A DNA stretch of 64,000 nt from Pseudomonas fluorescens (lineage in GTDB: Bacteria; Pseudomonadota; Gammaproteobacteria; Pseudomonadales; Pseudomonadaceae): positions 62,001 through 126,000 of the forward strand of contig NZ_VCNJ01000049.1 of the NCBI RefSeq assembly GCF_005938625.1, given 5' to 3'. Made by a program: the position numbers and the translations under genes. The notes below the pieces were generated by a model, which was given only the letters and a program-made list of their open reading frames with translations, did not search any database and was not told the DNA's origin. Positions 17,527 to 26,062 of the stretch are shown here, piece by piece; positions within the stretch are counted from its first letter, which is position 1; each line of letters opens with the position of its first letter.

Positions 17527-19224
17527 ATGATTTCCAACGTGAATCGATTGTCCCTGGCGGTCGGCATGGTCATTGCGACCCTGGTCGGTCAGGCCGTGGC
17601 AGCGCCTGCGCCCTCGGAGAACGCCACGATCAATCTGATCCGCTTGCTGGTCGAGCAGGGCATTCTGAAACAGGACAAGGCCGACGCACTGATCGCTCAG
17701 GCGCAGAACGAAGCGGCGCAGGCCAAACAGGCTGCGGCATCCACCGCCGTGGCCGCCGGGCCAGTGGCGGCGCCGGGCGATGTCCGCGTGCAATATGTGC
17801 CGGCGGCGGTGCGCGACCAGATCCGCGATCAGGTCAAAGCCGAAGTCATGGCCACCGCCAAACAGGAAAACTGGGCTGCGCCCAACAGCTTCCCGGAATG
17901 GGCGGCGCGCATCAGTTTCGACGGCGACATTCGTCTGCGTGACGAATCACGCTACTACTCGGACAGCAACAGCAACGAGATCGTCGACTTCGCCAAGCTC
18001 AACAACAACGGCCCGTATGACGTAAACCCCAACAGCAGCACCAATCTGCCGCCGTTGCTCAACACCCGCGAAGACCGCACCAACCAGTTCCGCATCCGCG
18101 CACGCCTGGGCATGAAAGCGGAGATTTCGCCGCAATGGACCGCCGGCATTCGCATCGGTACCGGCTCGGACAACAACCCGGTGTCGACCACGCAAAGCCT
18201 CGGTGGTGGTTTCGCCAAAAAGGACATCTGGCTCGATCAGGGCTACCTGAACTGGAAGCCGACGGATGAGCTGACCCTGACCGGTGGGCGCTTCGCCAAC
18301 CCGTTCATGTCCACCGACATGCTCTATTCCAACGACTTGAACTTCGACGGCGTGGCGGCGATTTTCGACCACAAACTCAACCGCGATTGGGGCGTGTTCG
18401 GCACCGTCGGTGCGTTCCCGGTGGACTACACCAACGACACCGCCAGCAGCAACGGTTTCGACAAGGAAGAGAGCGACAACAAGTGGCTGTACGGCGCGCA
18501 GATTGGCGCCAAATGGGCGATCAACAGCAACAATCGCTTGAAAGGCGCGCTGGCTTACTACCGCTTCGACGACATTCAGGGTCAGCGTTCCAGCCCTTGC
18601 GAACCGTGGGCCGGTGCACCGGGTTGCGACAGCGACGGCAGCCGTGCGGCGTTCATGCAGAAGGGCAACAGCGTGTTCCTGCTGCGCGACATCACGCCGA
18701 ATCCGCTCAACCCGACTACCACGCCGCAGCCGCAGTTTGTTGGTCTCGCGTCCGAATTCAATCTGCTTGATCTGAACGTGGTGTGGGATGCCGACCTGCC
18801 GGAAGATTTCAAACTGCGCAGCCAGGGTAACTACATCCACAACCTCGCCTACGACGAAGGCGACATGCGCAAGCGTTCGGCCGGGCAGATCGTCAACAAC
18901 CTCGACAGCAACGGCGACATCGAAAGCGGCGCCAATGCGTGGATGGTGCAATTCACCCTCGGCAGCGCGCTGGACCTGAAAAAGCAGGGCGACTGGAACA
19001 TGTTCGCTGGCTACAAATACATCCAGCCAGATGCCTTGCCGGACGGCTTCAACGACTCCTCGTTCCACCTCGGCGGCACCAACGCCAAAGGTTATTTCAT
19101 CGGCGGCAACTACGGTCTGGCGAAGAACGTTTACGCCACCGGTCGCTGGATGAGCACCGAAGCGGTGTACGGCGCGCCGTTCGACATCGACGTCTTGCAG
19201 CTTGAGATCAACACGCGCTTCTAA
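17527..19224 (+). CDS. Putative outer-membrane porin
   Basis: 565-567 residues. Signal peptide (LSLAVGMVIATLVGQAVAAPA), a helical/coiled region of about 80 residues (ILKQDKADALIAQAQNEAAQAK), then an antiparallel beta-barrel rich in alternating hydrophobics and ending LQLEINTRF, with the terminal Phe of outer-membrane barrels. AAGGAG precedes both GTG 17521 (4 nt) and ATG 17527 (10 nt); the ATG was chosen. It follows tonB by 40 bp, so it is probably cotranscribed and may be the outer-membrane partner. Confidence 0.82.
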   Translation: MISNVNRLSLAVGMVIATLVGQAVAAPAPSENATINLIRLLVEQGILKQDKADALIAQAQNEAAQAKQAAASTAVAAGPVAAPGDVRVQYVPAAVRDQIRDQVKAEVMATAKQENWAAPNSFPEWAARISFDGDIRLRDESRYYSDSNSNEIVDFAKLNNNGPYDVNPNSSTNLPPLLNTREDRTNQFRIRARLGMKAEISPQWTAGIRIGTGSDNNPVSTTQSLGGGFAKKDIWLDQGYLNWKPTDELTLTGGRFANPFMSTDMLYSNDLNFDGVAAIFDHKLNRDWGVFGTVGAFPVDYTNDTASSNGFDKEESDNKWLYGAQIGAKWAINSNNRLKGALAYYRFDDIQGQRSSPCEPWAGAPGCDSDGSRAAFMQKGNSVFLLRDITPNPLNPTTTPQPQFVGLASEFNLLDLNVVWDADLPEDFKLRSQGNYIHNLAYDEGDMRKRSAGQIVNNLDSNGDIESGANAWMVQFTLGSALDLKKQGDWNMFAGYKYIQPDALPDGFNDSSFHLGGTNAKGYFIGGNYGLAKNVYATGRWMSTEAVYGAPFDIDVLQLEINTRF

Positions 19225-19241
19225 GGCGCCGGGAGAGGGTT

Positions 19242-19871
19242 ATGAAAACGCGATTTGTGTTGCTCGGGCTCGGGCTGTTGATCGCCACTGGAGCCAGTGC
19301 CGAAGGCATGGAAGAACGCCTGCGCACGCAATTGCGCAGCACCACGCAACAGTTGCAGGCCCTGCAAAGTCAGCAGGCCCAGGCCAGCGCCGCGCAACTG
19401 GCGGCGCAGAATGAGGCCAAGGCTGCGCAGGCGCAAATCAAGCAATTGACCGCTGAATTGGCCAAAACCAAAGGCGTCGCCGAGCAACTGGCCGGGCAGC
19501 AGCAGAGCCTGCACAGCCAGGCGCAGGCACAAGTGGCGGCCAGCGCCGAGCAGACCGGCAAGTTCAAAAAGGCCTATGACGAGCTGTTGGTCATGGCCCG
19601 TGCCAAAGAGGCAGAACGGTCTAAGCTTCAAGCGCAATTGACTGAACGTGACACACAAGTGCAGCAATGTTCAGTCAAGAATCAGCAGATGTACGGCGTC
19701 GCCAAACAGATCCTCACTGCCTACGAAAACATCGATGTGGCCGAGGTAATGAAGATCCGCCAGCCCTTCGCGGGCAGCGCCCGGGTCAGGTTCGATGAAC
19801 TGGCCCAGGGGTTCGGCGATGACCTGTACAAGACTCAATTCGACGCGCCGCAAGCTGCGCTCGCACATTGA
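19242..19871 (+). CDS. Periplasmic coiled-coil protein of unknown function
   Basis: 209 residues with a signal peptide (LLGLGLLIATGASAEG) and a long Gln/Ala-rich coiled coil (about 25-150, repeated QALQSQQAQ/LAAQNEAKAAQAQ patterns), then a conserved-looking C-terminus (VAKQILTAYENIDVAEVMKI). The coiled coil could span the periplasm between TonB/ExbB and the outer-membrane proteins of this operon (inference). I do not recognise a named family. It is 17 bp after the porin gene. Confidence 0.75.
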   Translation: MKTRFVLLGLGLLIATGASAEGMEERLRTQLRSTTQQLQALQSQQAQASAAQLAAQNEAKAAQAQIKQLTAELAKTKGVAEQLAGQQQSLHSQAQAQVAASAEQTGKFKKAYDELLVMARAKEAERSKLQAQLTERDTQVQQCSVKNQQMYGVAKQILTAYENIDVAEVMKIRQPFAGSARVRFDELAQGFGDDLYKTQFDAPQAALAH

Positions 19872-19901
19872 TTTAAAAGATTGATAAACAAGGAAGAAAC
19901 A

Positions 19902-20372
19902 ATGACTCAATTGATCAGCCACGTATCGCCAAAATCCCTGACCGAAGTCCTGCAAGCGGCCGGTTATCGCGTCAACGAAACCGAGCAGAACGGCATCGTC
20001 CAGTTGCTCAGCGCCAGTCAGGGCATCGGTTACGCCGTGCGTTTCGGCAACCCGGCGGTGGAGCAGGGCAGTTATGTTGATTTCACTTTCAGCTGTGCGC
20101 TGCGGGTGCAGGGTGAGTTGCCACAGGGTGTGGCCGAACGGTGGAACGCCAGCCGTCGTTTTGCCCGGCTGTCGTTGCAGGGCGAGTTTCTGGTGATGGA
20201 AATGGACGTGGTCGTTGCCGCAGGCGTGAGCAACGATCACCTGCGCGGCAACCTCGAATTGTGGGATCGCCTGTTGCAGGAGTTCATCGTTTATCTGCGT
20301 GACTTCACCCAGAACGGCAGCGCGCAGACCGCCAAAGTCGCCGTCGCCGAGCAAGAGGAAGTTGCGCTGTGA
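19902..20372 (+). CDS. YbjN-domain-like small protein
   Basis: 156 residues, no signal peptide, likely cytoplasmic. The pattern LTEVLQAAGYRVNET, then a beta-rich middle ending FARLSLQGEFLVMEMDVVVAAGV, and a helical end resembles YbjN-domain proteins (T3SS-chaperone-like fold). ATG 19902 follows AAGGAAGAAACA. The stop overlaps the GTG start of the next gene. In this operon it could be a chaperone-like partner (inference). Confidence 0.68.
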   Translation: MTQLISHVSPKSLTEVLQAAGYRVNETEQNGIVQLLSASQGIGYAVRFGNPAVEQGSYVDFTFSCALRVQGELPQGVAERWNASRRFARLSLQGEFLVMEMDVVVAAGVSNDHLRGNLELWDRLLQEFIVYLRDFTQNGSAQTAKVAVAEQEEVAL

Positions 20373-21316
20373 AAAAGCCTGCCATGGTGATCAGCGCTGC
20401 GGCAGTGGCGCTGTTGGTGGTGGCCGTGGCGCTGGTGGTGCGGCCGGGCAGTGACCCGGTCGCCGCCCAGCAGTCGTCGCCGTTGGCGGCGGTTGCTGGC
20501 GGGCCGGCGTTGGCGCGGTTGGGCAATCAGCAGGTGACGCCGGAGGAGTTGCAGGCGTTGCTCGCAACGGTTCCAGCCGAGACCCGCGAACAATTGCGCG
20601 GTAATCGCCAAGCGCTGGAGCGCTGGATTCGTACCCGTCTGGCCGAGAAAGCAGTGCTCGAACAGGCCGATGCACAAGGCTGGGCGCAGCGCCCGGACGT
20701 GGCGCGGCAAACCCGTGCAGCGACCGAGCAGATCGTCTTCCGGGATTACTTGCGTTCGGTCAGTCAGGTGCCGGCGGATTACCCGAGTACGGCTGAGTTG
20801 CAGCAGGCCTATGACGCAGGCAAAGCGAACTGGCAGACACCGGCGCTGTATCGGGTCAGTCAGATTTTCCTTGGGCTGAATGATCCGCAGACTCTGGAAA
20901 CGGTGCGTAAGCAGGCGCTCGAACTGAGCAAAAAAGCCCAAGCGACGCCGGCAGAATTTGCTGCGCTGGCGACTCAGTATTCGCAGGATCGCGTCACCGC
21001 TGAGCGTGGCGGTGATACCGGCCTGCAACCGTTGCAGCAATTGGTGCCGGAGGTGCGTGGTGCAGTGGCGCGGCTCAAAGTTGGCGCAGTCTCTGATCCC
21101 GTCCAGAGCGCCGCCGGGTTCCATGTGATCAAACTCACCGAACAACAACCGGCGCGCACCGCAACCCTTGATGAGCTGCGTGATCAGCTAACCGAGGCCT
21201 TGCGTGCTCAACGTCAGGAACAGATCGCCCAAGCCTACCTGGACGGCATGCTCAACACCGCAACACTCAGCATCGACGGTGCCGAACTCAACAAAGTCCT
21301 AGAGGAAAAACACTAA
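20369..21316 (+). CDS. Membrane-anchored parvulin-type peptidyl-prolyl isomerase
   Basis: 315 residues beginning with GTG that overlaps the preceding stop (GTGA). N-terminal signal anchor (about 5-27), a SurA/PpiD-like helical region (NQQVTPEELQALLATVP), and a parvulin domain (about 145-260, with LYRVSQIFL, QYSQDRVTAERGGDTGLQPLQQL and GFHVIKLTEQ). It probably folds outer-membrane or secreted clients of the operon in the periplasm. P. aeruginosa carries a PpiC-type gene at the same place in the pdt locus. Confidence 0.87.
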   Translation: MKKPAMVISAAAVALLVVAVALVVRPGSDPVAAQQSSPLAAVAGGPALARLGNQQVTPEELQALLATVPAETREQLRGNRQALERWIRTRLAEKAVLEQADAQGWAQRPDVARQTRAATEQIVFRDYLRSVSQVPADYPSTAELQQAYDAGKANWQTPALYRVSQIFLGLNDPQTLETVRKQALELSKKAQATPAEFAALATQYSQDRVTAERGGDTGLQPLQQLVPEVRGAVARLKVGAVSDPVQSAAGFHVIKLTEQQPARTATLDELRDQLTEALRAQRQEQIAQAYLDGMLNTATLSIDGAELNKVLEEKH

Positions 21317-21338
21317 TCCCAGTTCCACCGCTACCCCT

Positions 21339-21426
21339 GTGGGAGCGAGCTTGCTCGCGAAAGCGTCAGTACATTCAACATATTTGCTGACTGACACTCC
21401 GCTTTCGAGAGCAAGCTCGCTCCCAC
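21339..21426. repeat. REPIN, GTGGGAGCGAGCTTGCTCGCGA type
   Basis: Inverted pair of REPs with outer GTGGGAGCGAGCTTGCTCGC arms, in the gap between the isomerase gene and the LysR gene. Confidence 0.95.
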
Positions 21427-21478
21427 AGGGATCTATGGTGCACTCAAGACAAATACAAAGATCGACAGGGAGTCATCG

Positions 21479-22459
21479 ATGTCATTCACCGAACCCGCAG
21501 GACGACAGGGCAACCCCGATTACCATTGGCCGCACGACAAAAGCGAACCGTGGCTCTCGCACGCCGCGACGATTGACGCCGACGTCGCCCAATACTTCCT
21601 GGTCAGCGCCCGTTGCGGCTGCTTCATGCAAGCGGCGCGCAGCCTCAACGTGCGCTCGACCCTGCTGCGTAAACAACTCGCGCAGCTTGAGCAAGAACTT
21701 CAGCACACGCTGTTCAGCTTCCAGGGCAGCGCGCTAAGCCTGACCCGCGAAGGCCAGCAACTGCAGGCCAAACTGGTGGCGCTGGCCAACGAACGCAAAC
21801 TCCCGGTGATCGAACAACCGCTGATCCGTCTCGCCGTCGCCGAATCGATCCTCCACGACATCCTCGGCCGCGACCTCATCGCACTGCTGCGCCGCAACGC
21901 CAGCGTACGCCTGGAAATCATCGCGCTGGACAGCGAACTGTCCCTGCGCGCCGTCAGCGCCGACATCGTCCTCTGGCTCGCCCACGGCGAAACCCCACAC
22001 CCCGGCCCGACGTTCGCCACCAGCGAACCGCAAGCGCTGGCACGCCTCGACTACCTGCCGCACATCGCCAAACGCTACTCCCGCGTCACCGCCCGCCCGG
22101 ACACGCCTGATGACCTCGCCGACTTCATGCTCGTGCAATGGCAGCATGATCGGCAGATCGACAGCTTTCGCCCTTGGAATGAACTGGTTGAACAGCGTCT
22201 GGCCGGGGTAGTGCAAATGCAGTCTTATGAATTGATGCTGGAGATGATTCGTTGCAGCGCGTGCATCGGGTTGTTGCCGGCGTATATGAGCCGGTTTGAT
22301 CGAGGCCTGATCGCACTGCCCGGATTATTCGCCGAACCCATGCAATTGCAGGCGTGGCTGGCGGTCAACGCGGACTCACAAAATATCAGCGAAGTCCAAA
22401 CCCTGACCGACCTCATCCACCACACCTTCAACGAACGCCACGAATGGTTCCAGCCCTGA
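21479..22459 (+). CDS. LysR-family transcriptional regulator
   Basis: 326 residues. An unusual N-terminal extension of about 30 residues precedes the winged HTH (about 35-95, with FLVSARCGCFMQAARSLNVRSTLLRKQLAQLEQELQ), followed by the substrate-binding domain. ATG 21479 has AGGGAG upstream. It closes the pdt-like gene set on the same strand after a REPIN; the P. aeruginosa locus also ends with a regulator. It is the likely local regulator, target and ligand unknown. Confidence 0.88.
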   Translation: MSFTEPAGRQGNPDYHWPHDKSEPWLSHAATIDADVAQYFLVSARCGCFMQAARSLNVRSTLLRKQLAQLEQELQHTLFSFQGSALSLTREGQQLQAKLVALANERKLPVIEQPLIRLAVAESILHDILGRDLIALLRRNASVRLEIIALDSELSLRAVSADIVLWLAHGETPHPGPTFATSEPQALARLDYLPHIAKRYSRVTARPDTPDDLADFMLVQWQHDRQIDSFRPWNELVEQRLAGVVQMQSYELMLEMIRCSACIGLLPAYMSRFDRGLIALPGLFAEPMQLQAWLAVNADSQNISEVQTLTDLIHHTFNERHEWFQP

Positions 22460-22470
22460 ATACAATTCCT

Positions 22471-22547
22471 GTGGGAGCGAGCCTGCTCGCGAAAGCAATC
22501 TGACATTCAACTTCTCTGTTGCCTGACACACCGCTTTCGCGAGCAAG
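22471..22547. repeat. REPIN with truncated right arm
   Basis: The left arm is a full GTGGGAGCGAGCCTGCTCGCGA-type REP; the right arm stops after CGCTTTCGCGAGCAAG and runs into unrelated sequence, so the last part of the palindrome has been lost. Confidence 0.85.
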
Positions 22548-22565
22548 GGAATCGTTATTCCTGGA

Positions 22566-22832
22566 TCAGACGCGCAAACGAATCTGCCGCCCCAACACAT
22601 CCATCACATCACAACCATCACGCAGCAACATCGCCGCCGCGTGCGCCAGTTGCTGCACGTCGGCGCCTTTTGCCGAGGAAATATCCAGACTGGCGAGGCT
22701 TTCCATCATTTGCGTCACTGCGAGAAAGCGGCTGGCGGCGCTGCTGTGCAATACGTCTAGCGGCGCTTCAGTGGAAACGAGGAGGACCGGAATGCTGTCC
22801 TCGTTGTGCGTCATCGAAATGTGCGCGTTCAT
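22566..22832 (-). CDS. Small protein of unknown function
   Basis: 88 residues. The ATG overlaps the stop of the upstream small gene (ATGA), so the pair is translationally coupled. No signal peptide or membrane segment. The C-terminal half HAAAMLLRDGCDVMDVLGRQIR looks helical and recurs in decayed form at 23732-23826. It resembles the short DUF3077-type proteins scattered through Pseudomonas genomes, but this is recollection, not a search. Confidence 0.65.
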   Translation of the reverse strand: MNAHISMTHNEDSIPVLLVSTEAPLDVLHSSAASRFLAVTQMMESLASLDISSAKGADVQQLAHAAAMLLRDGCDVMDVLGRQIRLRV

Positions 22833-23104
22833 ACGTCACCCCGGGCCTGCGCGGCGTGCACACGAGCGATGGCGGCCAGCATCAGTGCGCGGGCATTGGC
22901 AAGCATTTGCTGGCTGGCCCAGCGCATCGAGCTGCTGTGTTCCGGGCGAGCGACGCTCGGGGCTTGGTGGGCGAGGGTTTCGGCGCAGTTGAGGTAGACG
23001 GCCGCGTGTTCGAGGGCGTCGAGGAGGGAGATGTCGGGTCGGACGTTGAAAGGGTGGTGAGCGACTTGGTCGCAGGGTTTGGACTTTGTGGTTGGATCGG
23101 TCAT
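22829..23104 (-). CDS. Small DUF3077/DUF6124-like Pseudomonas protein
   Basis: 91 residues from ATG 23104, which has AAGAGG 7 nt upstream. The pattern FNVRPDISLLDALEHAAVYLNCAETLA followed by MLANARALMLAAIARVHAAQ is typical of small cytoplasmic Pseudomonas proteins of unknown function. Upstream lies a leader that shares sequence and fold with that of the small gene at 54733. The frame stays open 44 codons upstream through that leader, so an N-terminal extension cannot be excluded. Confidence 0.7.
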   Translation of the reverse strand: MTDPTTKSKPCDQVAHHPFNVRPDISLLDALEHAAVYLNCAETLAHQAPSVARPEHSSSMRWASQQMLANARALMLAAIARVHAAQARGDV

Positions 23105-23335
23105 GGTGCAGCCTCTTGGAAGTCGGAGAACTGCCACTTCATCGCCGTCAAACGAATAGGTGGCAACTGTGTGCAGGTTGACGGACCGGTCCAAGACACC
23201 CGGCGCACCCGAAGATGCCCCGCACACAGTCACCATTGAGCAGCGCGTCGGACACAGGAGTGCGCGCGCACGTTGGAAAGCAATGTGCGTCTTGAATTGT
23301 TCAGGCCGTCAAACCCGATCACGAATGAGTCGTGA
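23105..23335 (-). promoter_or_regulatory. Candidate structured leader of the small-protein pair
   Basis: Read on the minus strand it contains a 5-bp stem CACGA/TCGTG (23320-23334), a palindrome GTGCGCGCGCAC (23260-23271), a CTTCGGGTGCGCCGGG segment and an ACAGTTGCCACCTATTCG block (23153-23170). The same elements in the same order occur upstream of the gene at 54733, with the first stem changed on both sides. Function unknown. Confidence 0.5.
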
Positions 23336-23731
23336 CAGGCGCGAGGATAGGGAGTGAGGGCAGGTCAGTCAACCGCCGCATTCTTCCGGAGTTTGCCGGG
23401 CTTTCTTGTAGGAGAAAGGCTACTCGCGATGACGATTGATGAACTCCCAACGATGCTGAATATCGCAGCGCCCACGGCGACAAAATCATGAGGCGTCACC
23501 AGTTGATGTTCCACCAGCCAACGCTGTATTCAGTATCTGGAATATTTGACCGCGTCGGCCTGACCAGGCGCCTAGGTGAATTCCGCCAGATCCGACAGTG
23601 TGAACACCCTGGAAAACTGTGGGAGCTGGCTTACCAGCGATGAGGTCCGCTCGGAAACTCCCGCTGTATGCACCCAATCCAAATGCAGGATTGAGCCTGC
23701 TCGCGATAGCTCCCGATCGGCCACCGAAAAC

Positions 23732-23826
23732 CTAACTGCACATGCGCGCCCTGATCTGCCGCCCGAACACATTCCTCACATCACAACCACCACGCAACAA
23801 TATTTCCGCCGTATGCGCAGCTGCGT
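23732..23826 (-). pseudogene. 3' fragment of a small gene paralogous to the one at 22566
   Basis: Minus-strand translation reads AAHTAEILLRGGCDVRNVFG followed by RQIR and a stop, closely matching the end of the 22566-22832 product (HAAAMLLRDGCDVMDVLGRQIR). There is no start codon or N-terminal half, so it is a decayed duplicate. Confidence 0.75.
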
Positions 23827-23884
23827 GTTCACAGGAGGTGAAGGAAATTGTATTTGTGGTTGGTTGAGTTGCTAAATATGTCTG

Positions 23885-23949
23885 GTAAATAAATCCGTCC
23901 CCTTTTCCGTAAATAAATCCGTCCCCTTTTCCTGCGCGTCCCCTTTTCC
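23885..23949. repeat. 24-bp tandem repeat, two perfect copies plus a partial
   Basis: GTAAATAAATCCGTCCCCTT followed by TTCC occurs at 23885-23908 and 23909-23932, and its last 12 bases again at 23938-23949. The motif (reverse: GGGGACGGATTTATT) is often seen near mobile remnants in pseudomonads (recollection). Confidence 0.85.
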
Positions 23950-24028
23950 TGCGATGGCGCTCGCCCGGCCAGCCATCTTGCGACCTTTGGTGTGTCTGTC
24001 CGCGAACAACCTCATTTATGTTGCGAAG

Positions 24029-26062
24029 TCACGTGGGCACGAAGGCAATTGCTCTTGTCAGTTGTGGATGTGATCCAGTCGAGAACCAAAATGTGCCGTC
24101 GGAATGCATTGCCATCCAGTTGCCATAGTACGCCCTAGGAGGAACGGCAGATTCCACGCAACATTTTCCTCTTGGACGATCGACGGGGGTTCCCTCGAAA
24201 ACATCGCCATATACATTTGTAAAGTTGGCCGAAAGTGGTTCCAGGTAAGAGTTATCAGGCAACCTTATACCGCCCTGGCTGTACACCCATCGTTGAGCAT
24301 CCAAATCCCCCTGCGGGTCGCCAGAATACGTTGCCGAGCCTCTGATCACTTGAAAAACGTTTCTCACATCCACAGCAAACGACACCGTTGAACCAGACTG
24401 ATCGCTCACACGAATCGTTGTTGCCCCATTTCTAAGTCCAGCGACTTTTCCGTCCAAAGTAACTGAGGCCACTGCTGGGTTGTCCGATTGGTAAATATAG
24501 GGTGGCGTACCTCCGGTGGCCTGCCGTGTGTCGACATTGCCAGGGACTTCCTTGCTACCCCAACCATAATTTTGAAGGAGCTTCACTGCGTGCAAGAGCA
24601 TCTGTGAATCATCAATAGTCAATGCAACTGCGGCTTTGACAGTGTAGGTACGATCGGGAAACACCACCGCATCGGCTTCAATATTGCTCTTGTCCAGTGC
24701 CACTTTGTATTTGATGGTCAGCGTTGTGCCGTGCCCGAGTTGCTTGAGGTAACTGTTGGCCAGGGTTGCTGGCCAGAAACCCTGATTGATCCACGTCGAG
24801 TTGACCTGAGCCGGGAGGCCGTTCCACAGCGTCAGGTCGTGTGCCGAACCGTCAGCTTTTTTCCCCTCCAGGCGTAGCCAGCATTGTTGACCGGCTTCAA
24901 TCAGAATATGAAGCAACGTATGAATGGTCGCGTTTTTAGTCCCCAACGCCAGCACATCCACAAAGTTGTTGGCATCCGCCTCGACAATTTTCGGCGCGAT
25001 TAATGCTGTTGCCGGCAGTGGCAGAATGTTCAACAGCAGAGGCGGTGATTCGGTTGTATTGCCGTCGCGTTCAATGAAATAAGTGACAGTGACCTGTTGT
25101 CCCAGGCTGTAAGCCAGAACCGAGCGCGGCACGGCAATTTCCAGCCCTGCGCTGACCAGTCGTGGCGGGCTGGTGTAGGAACCTGCGGCGACAGCGGTAG
25201 CGCCTGTCCATTTCACTTTCAGCATGTCGCCGGGCAATAACGAGCCTTGCGGCACAAGAACGCGGACCTCCGGAATGGTCGGGCTGAACTGGTTACCGTT
25301 CATGCCTTGCACGGTGGGGGCCAGCAACGTCACGCGACCGAGGTGAATATCCAGGCGCTTTTCGCCTGACTTGACGACGTTGCCCAACTGGTCAAAAACC
25401 CTGAATTCCAGCACCGCACTCGGGTTGTCACCCGCCCGTTGAAAGGTGTCGGTAAACAGCGTCTGGTTGATTGCAGCCGGCGCGTCAGGCACATCGAAGC
25501 GAACGGTCGTATCGCCGATCAAGCACGCGATGACGTCATATTTGCGTCGGTTGCTGTAATTGAAACCGAGCGTCACCCCCTGCGCAGCACGCTCCGGCCC
25601 GACGCCATCGCGCAGCACATCCGGCGGAATCACCAGCTCCAGTGACTCCGGCAAGCGCAGGTGATAAAGCACCAACAGATCTCGCGACGACTCAATATTG
25701 CCGCCTACACGGGTGACCTTGTAATGCAGGCGATTCACACCCTGATTCAGCCGACCGTGCGCCAGGTACAAGCGCACGCGCAGTTGTTCTTCGCCTGGCG
25801 CAACGGTCTTGCCGGTCACGGGATTAGGGTCGTCGTTGACGTACAGGTCCACGCGATCATCCGCCGCCATGGTCCAGGAGAGGAGTTGCAGTTCCGTCCA
25901 CGGATCGACCAGACATTCCAGACCCTGGGTCTGGTCGTCATAAAGCGCCTGAGGAATCCCCCCGTGCGCAACGCCATCCGGTTTCACCGGTGTGACCCAG
26001 CCCTGAATGATCACCGGATACAAGACAAACAACTCGTTGAACGTCGAAGACTGGATATCCAT
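24029..26062 (-). CDS. Large Ig-like/BIG2-domain protein of unknown function
   Basis: 677 residues from ATG 26062 (AGGAG upstream; the 26104 start is unsupported). No signal peptide or TM helix. Several beta-sandwich repeats of about 100 residues are apparent, each with L-P-x-P or APTV linkers. Residues about 500-585 resemble a BIG2 bacterial Ig-like domain (SDNPAVASVTLDGKVAGLRNG, then TTIRVSD). The C-terminal 110 residues, with a CC pair and AYYGNWMAMHSDGTFWFSTG, look like a separate module. It may be exported by a non-Sec route or be cytoplasmic; no secretion gene adjoins it. Confidence 0.7.
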   Translation of the reverse strand: MDIQSSTFNELFVLYPVIIQGWVTPVKPDGVAHGGIPQALYDDQTQGLECLVDPWTELQLLSWTMAADDRVDLYVNDDPNPVTGKTVAPGEEQLRVRLYLAHGRLNQGVNRLHYKVTRVGGNIESSRDLLVLYHLRLPESLELVIPPDVLRDGVGPERAAQGVTLGFNYSNRRKYDVIACLIGDTTVRFDVPDAPAAINQTLFTDTFQRAGDNPSAVLEFRVFDQLGNVVKSGEKRLDIHLGRVTLLAPTVQGMNGNQFSPTIPEVRVLVPQGSLLPGDMLKVKWTGATAVAAGSYTSPPRLVSAGLEIAVPRSVLAYSLGQQVTVTYFIERDGNTTESPPLLLNILPLPATALIAPKIVEADANNFVDVLALGTKNATIHTLLHILIEAGQQCWLRLEGKKADGSAHDLTLWNGLPAQVNSTWINQGFWPATLANSYLKQLGHGTTLTIKYKVALDKSNIEADAVVFPDRTYTVKAAVALTIDDSQMLLHAVKLLQNYGWGSKEVPGNVDTRQATGGTPPYIYQSDNPAVASVTLDGKVAGLRNGATTIRVSDQSGSTVSFAVDVRNVFQVIRGSATYSGDPQGDLDAQRWVYSQGGIRLPDNSYLEPLSANFTNVYGDVFEGTPVDRPRGKCCVESAVPPRAYYGNWMAMHSDGTFWFSTGSHPQLTRAIAFVPT

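Larger units (their letters stand above)
23336..24028. other. Decayed intergenic region
   Basis: About 690 bp without an intact gene. It holds degenerate single REP sequences near 23408-23436, 23617-23644 and 23690-23712, a broken copy of the small gene (23732-23826) and a 24-bp tandem repeat (23885-23949). Open frames here are REP-derived and not convincing. Confidence 0.65.
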
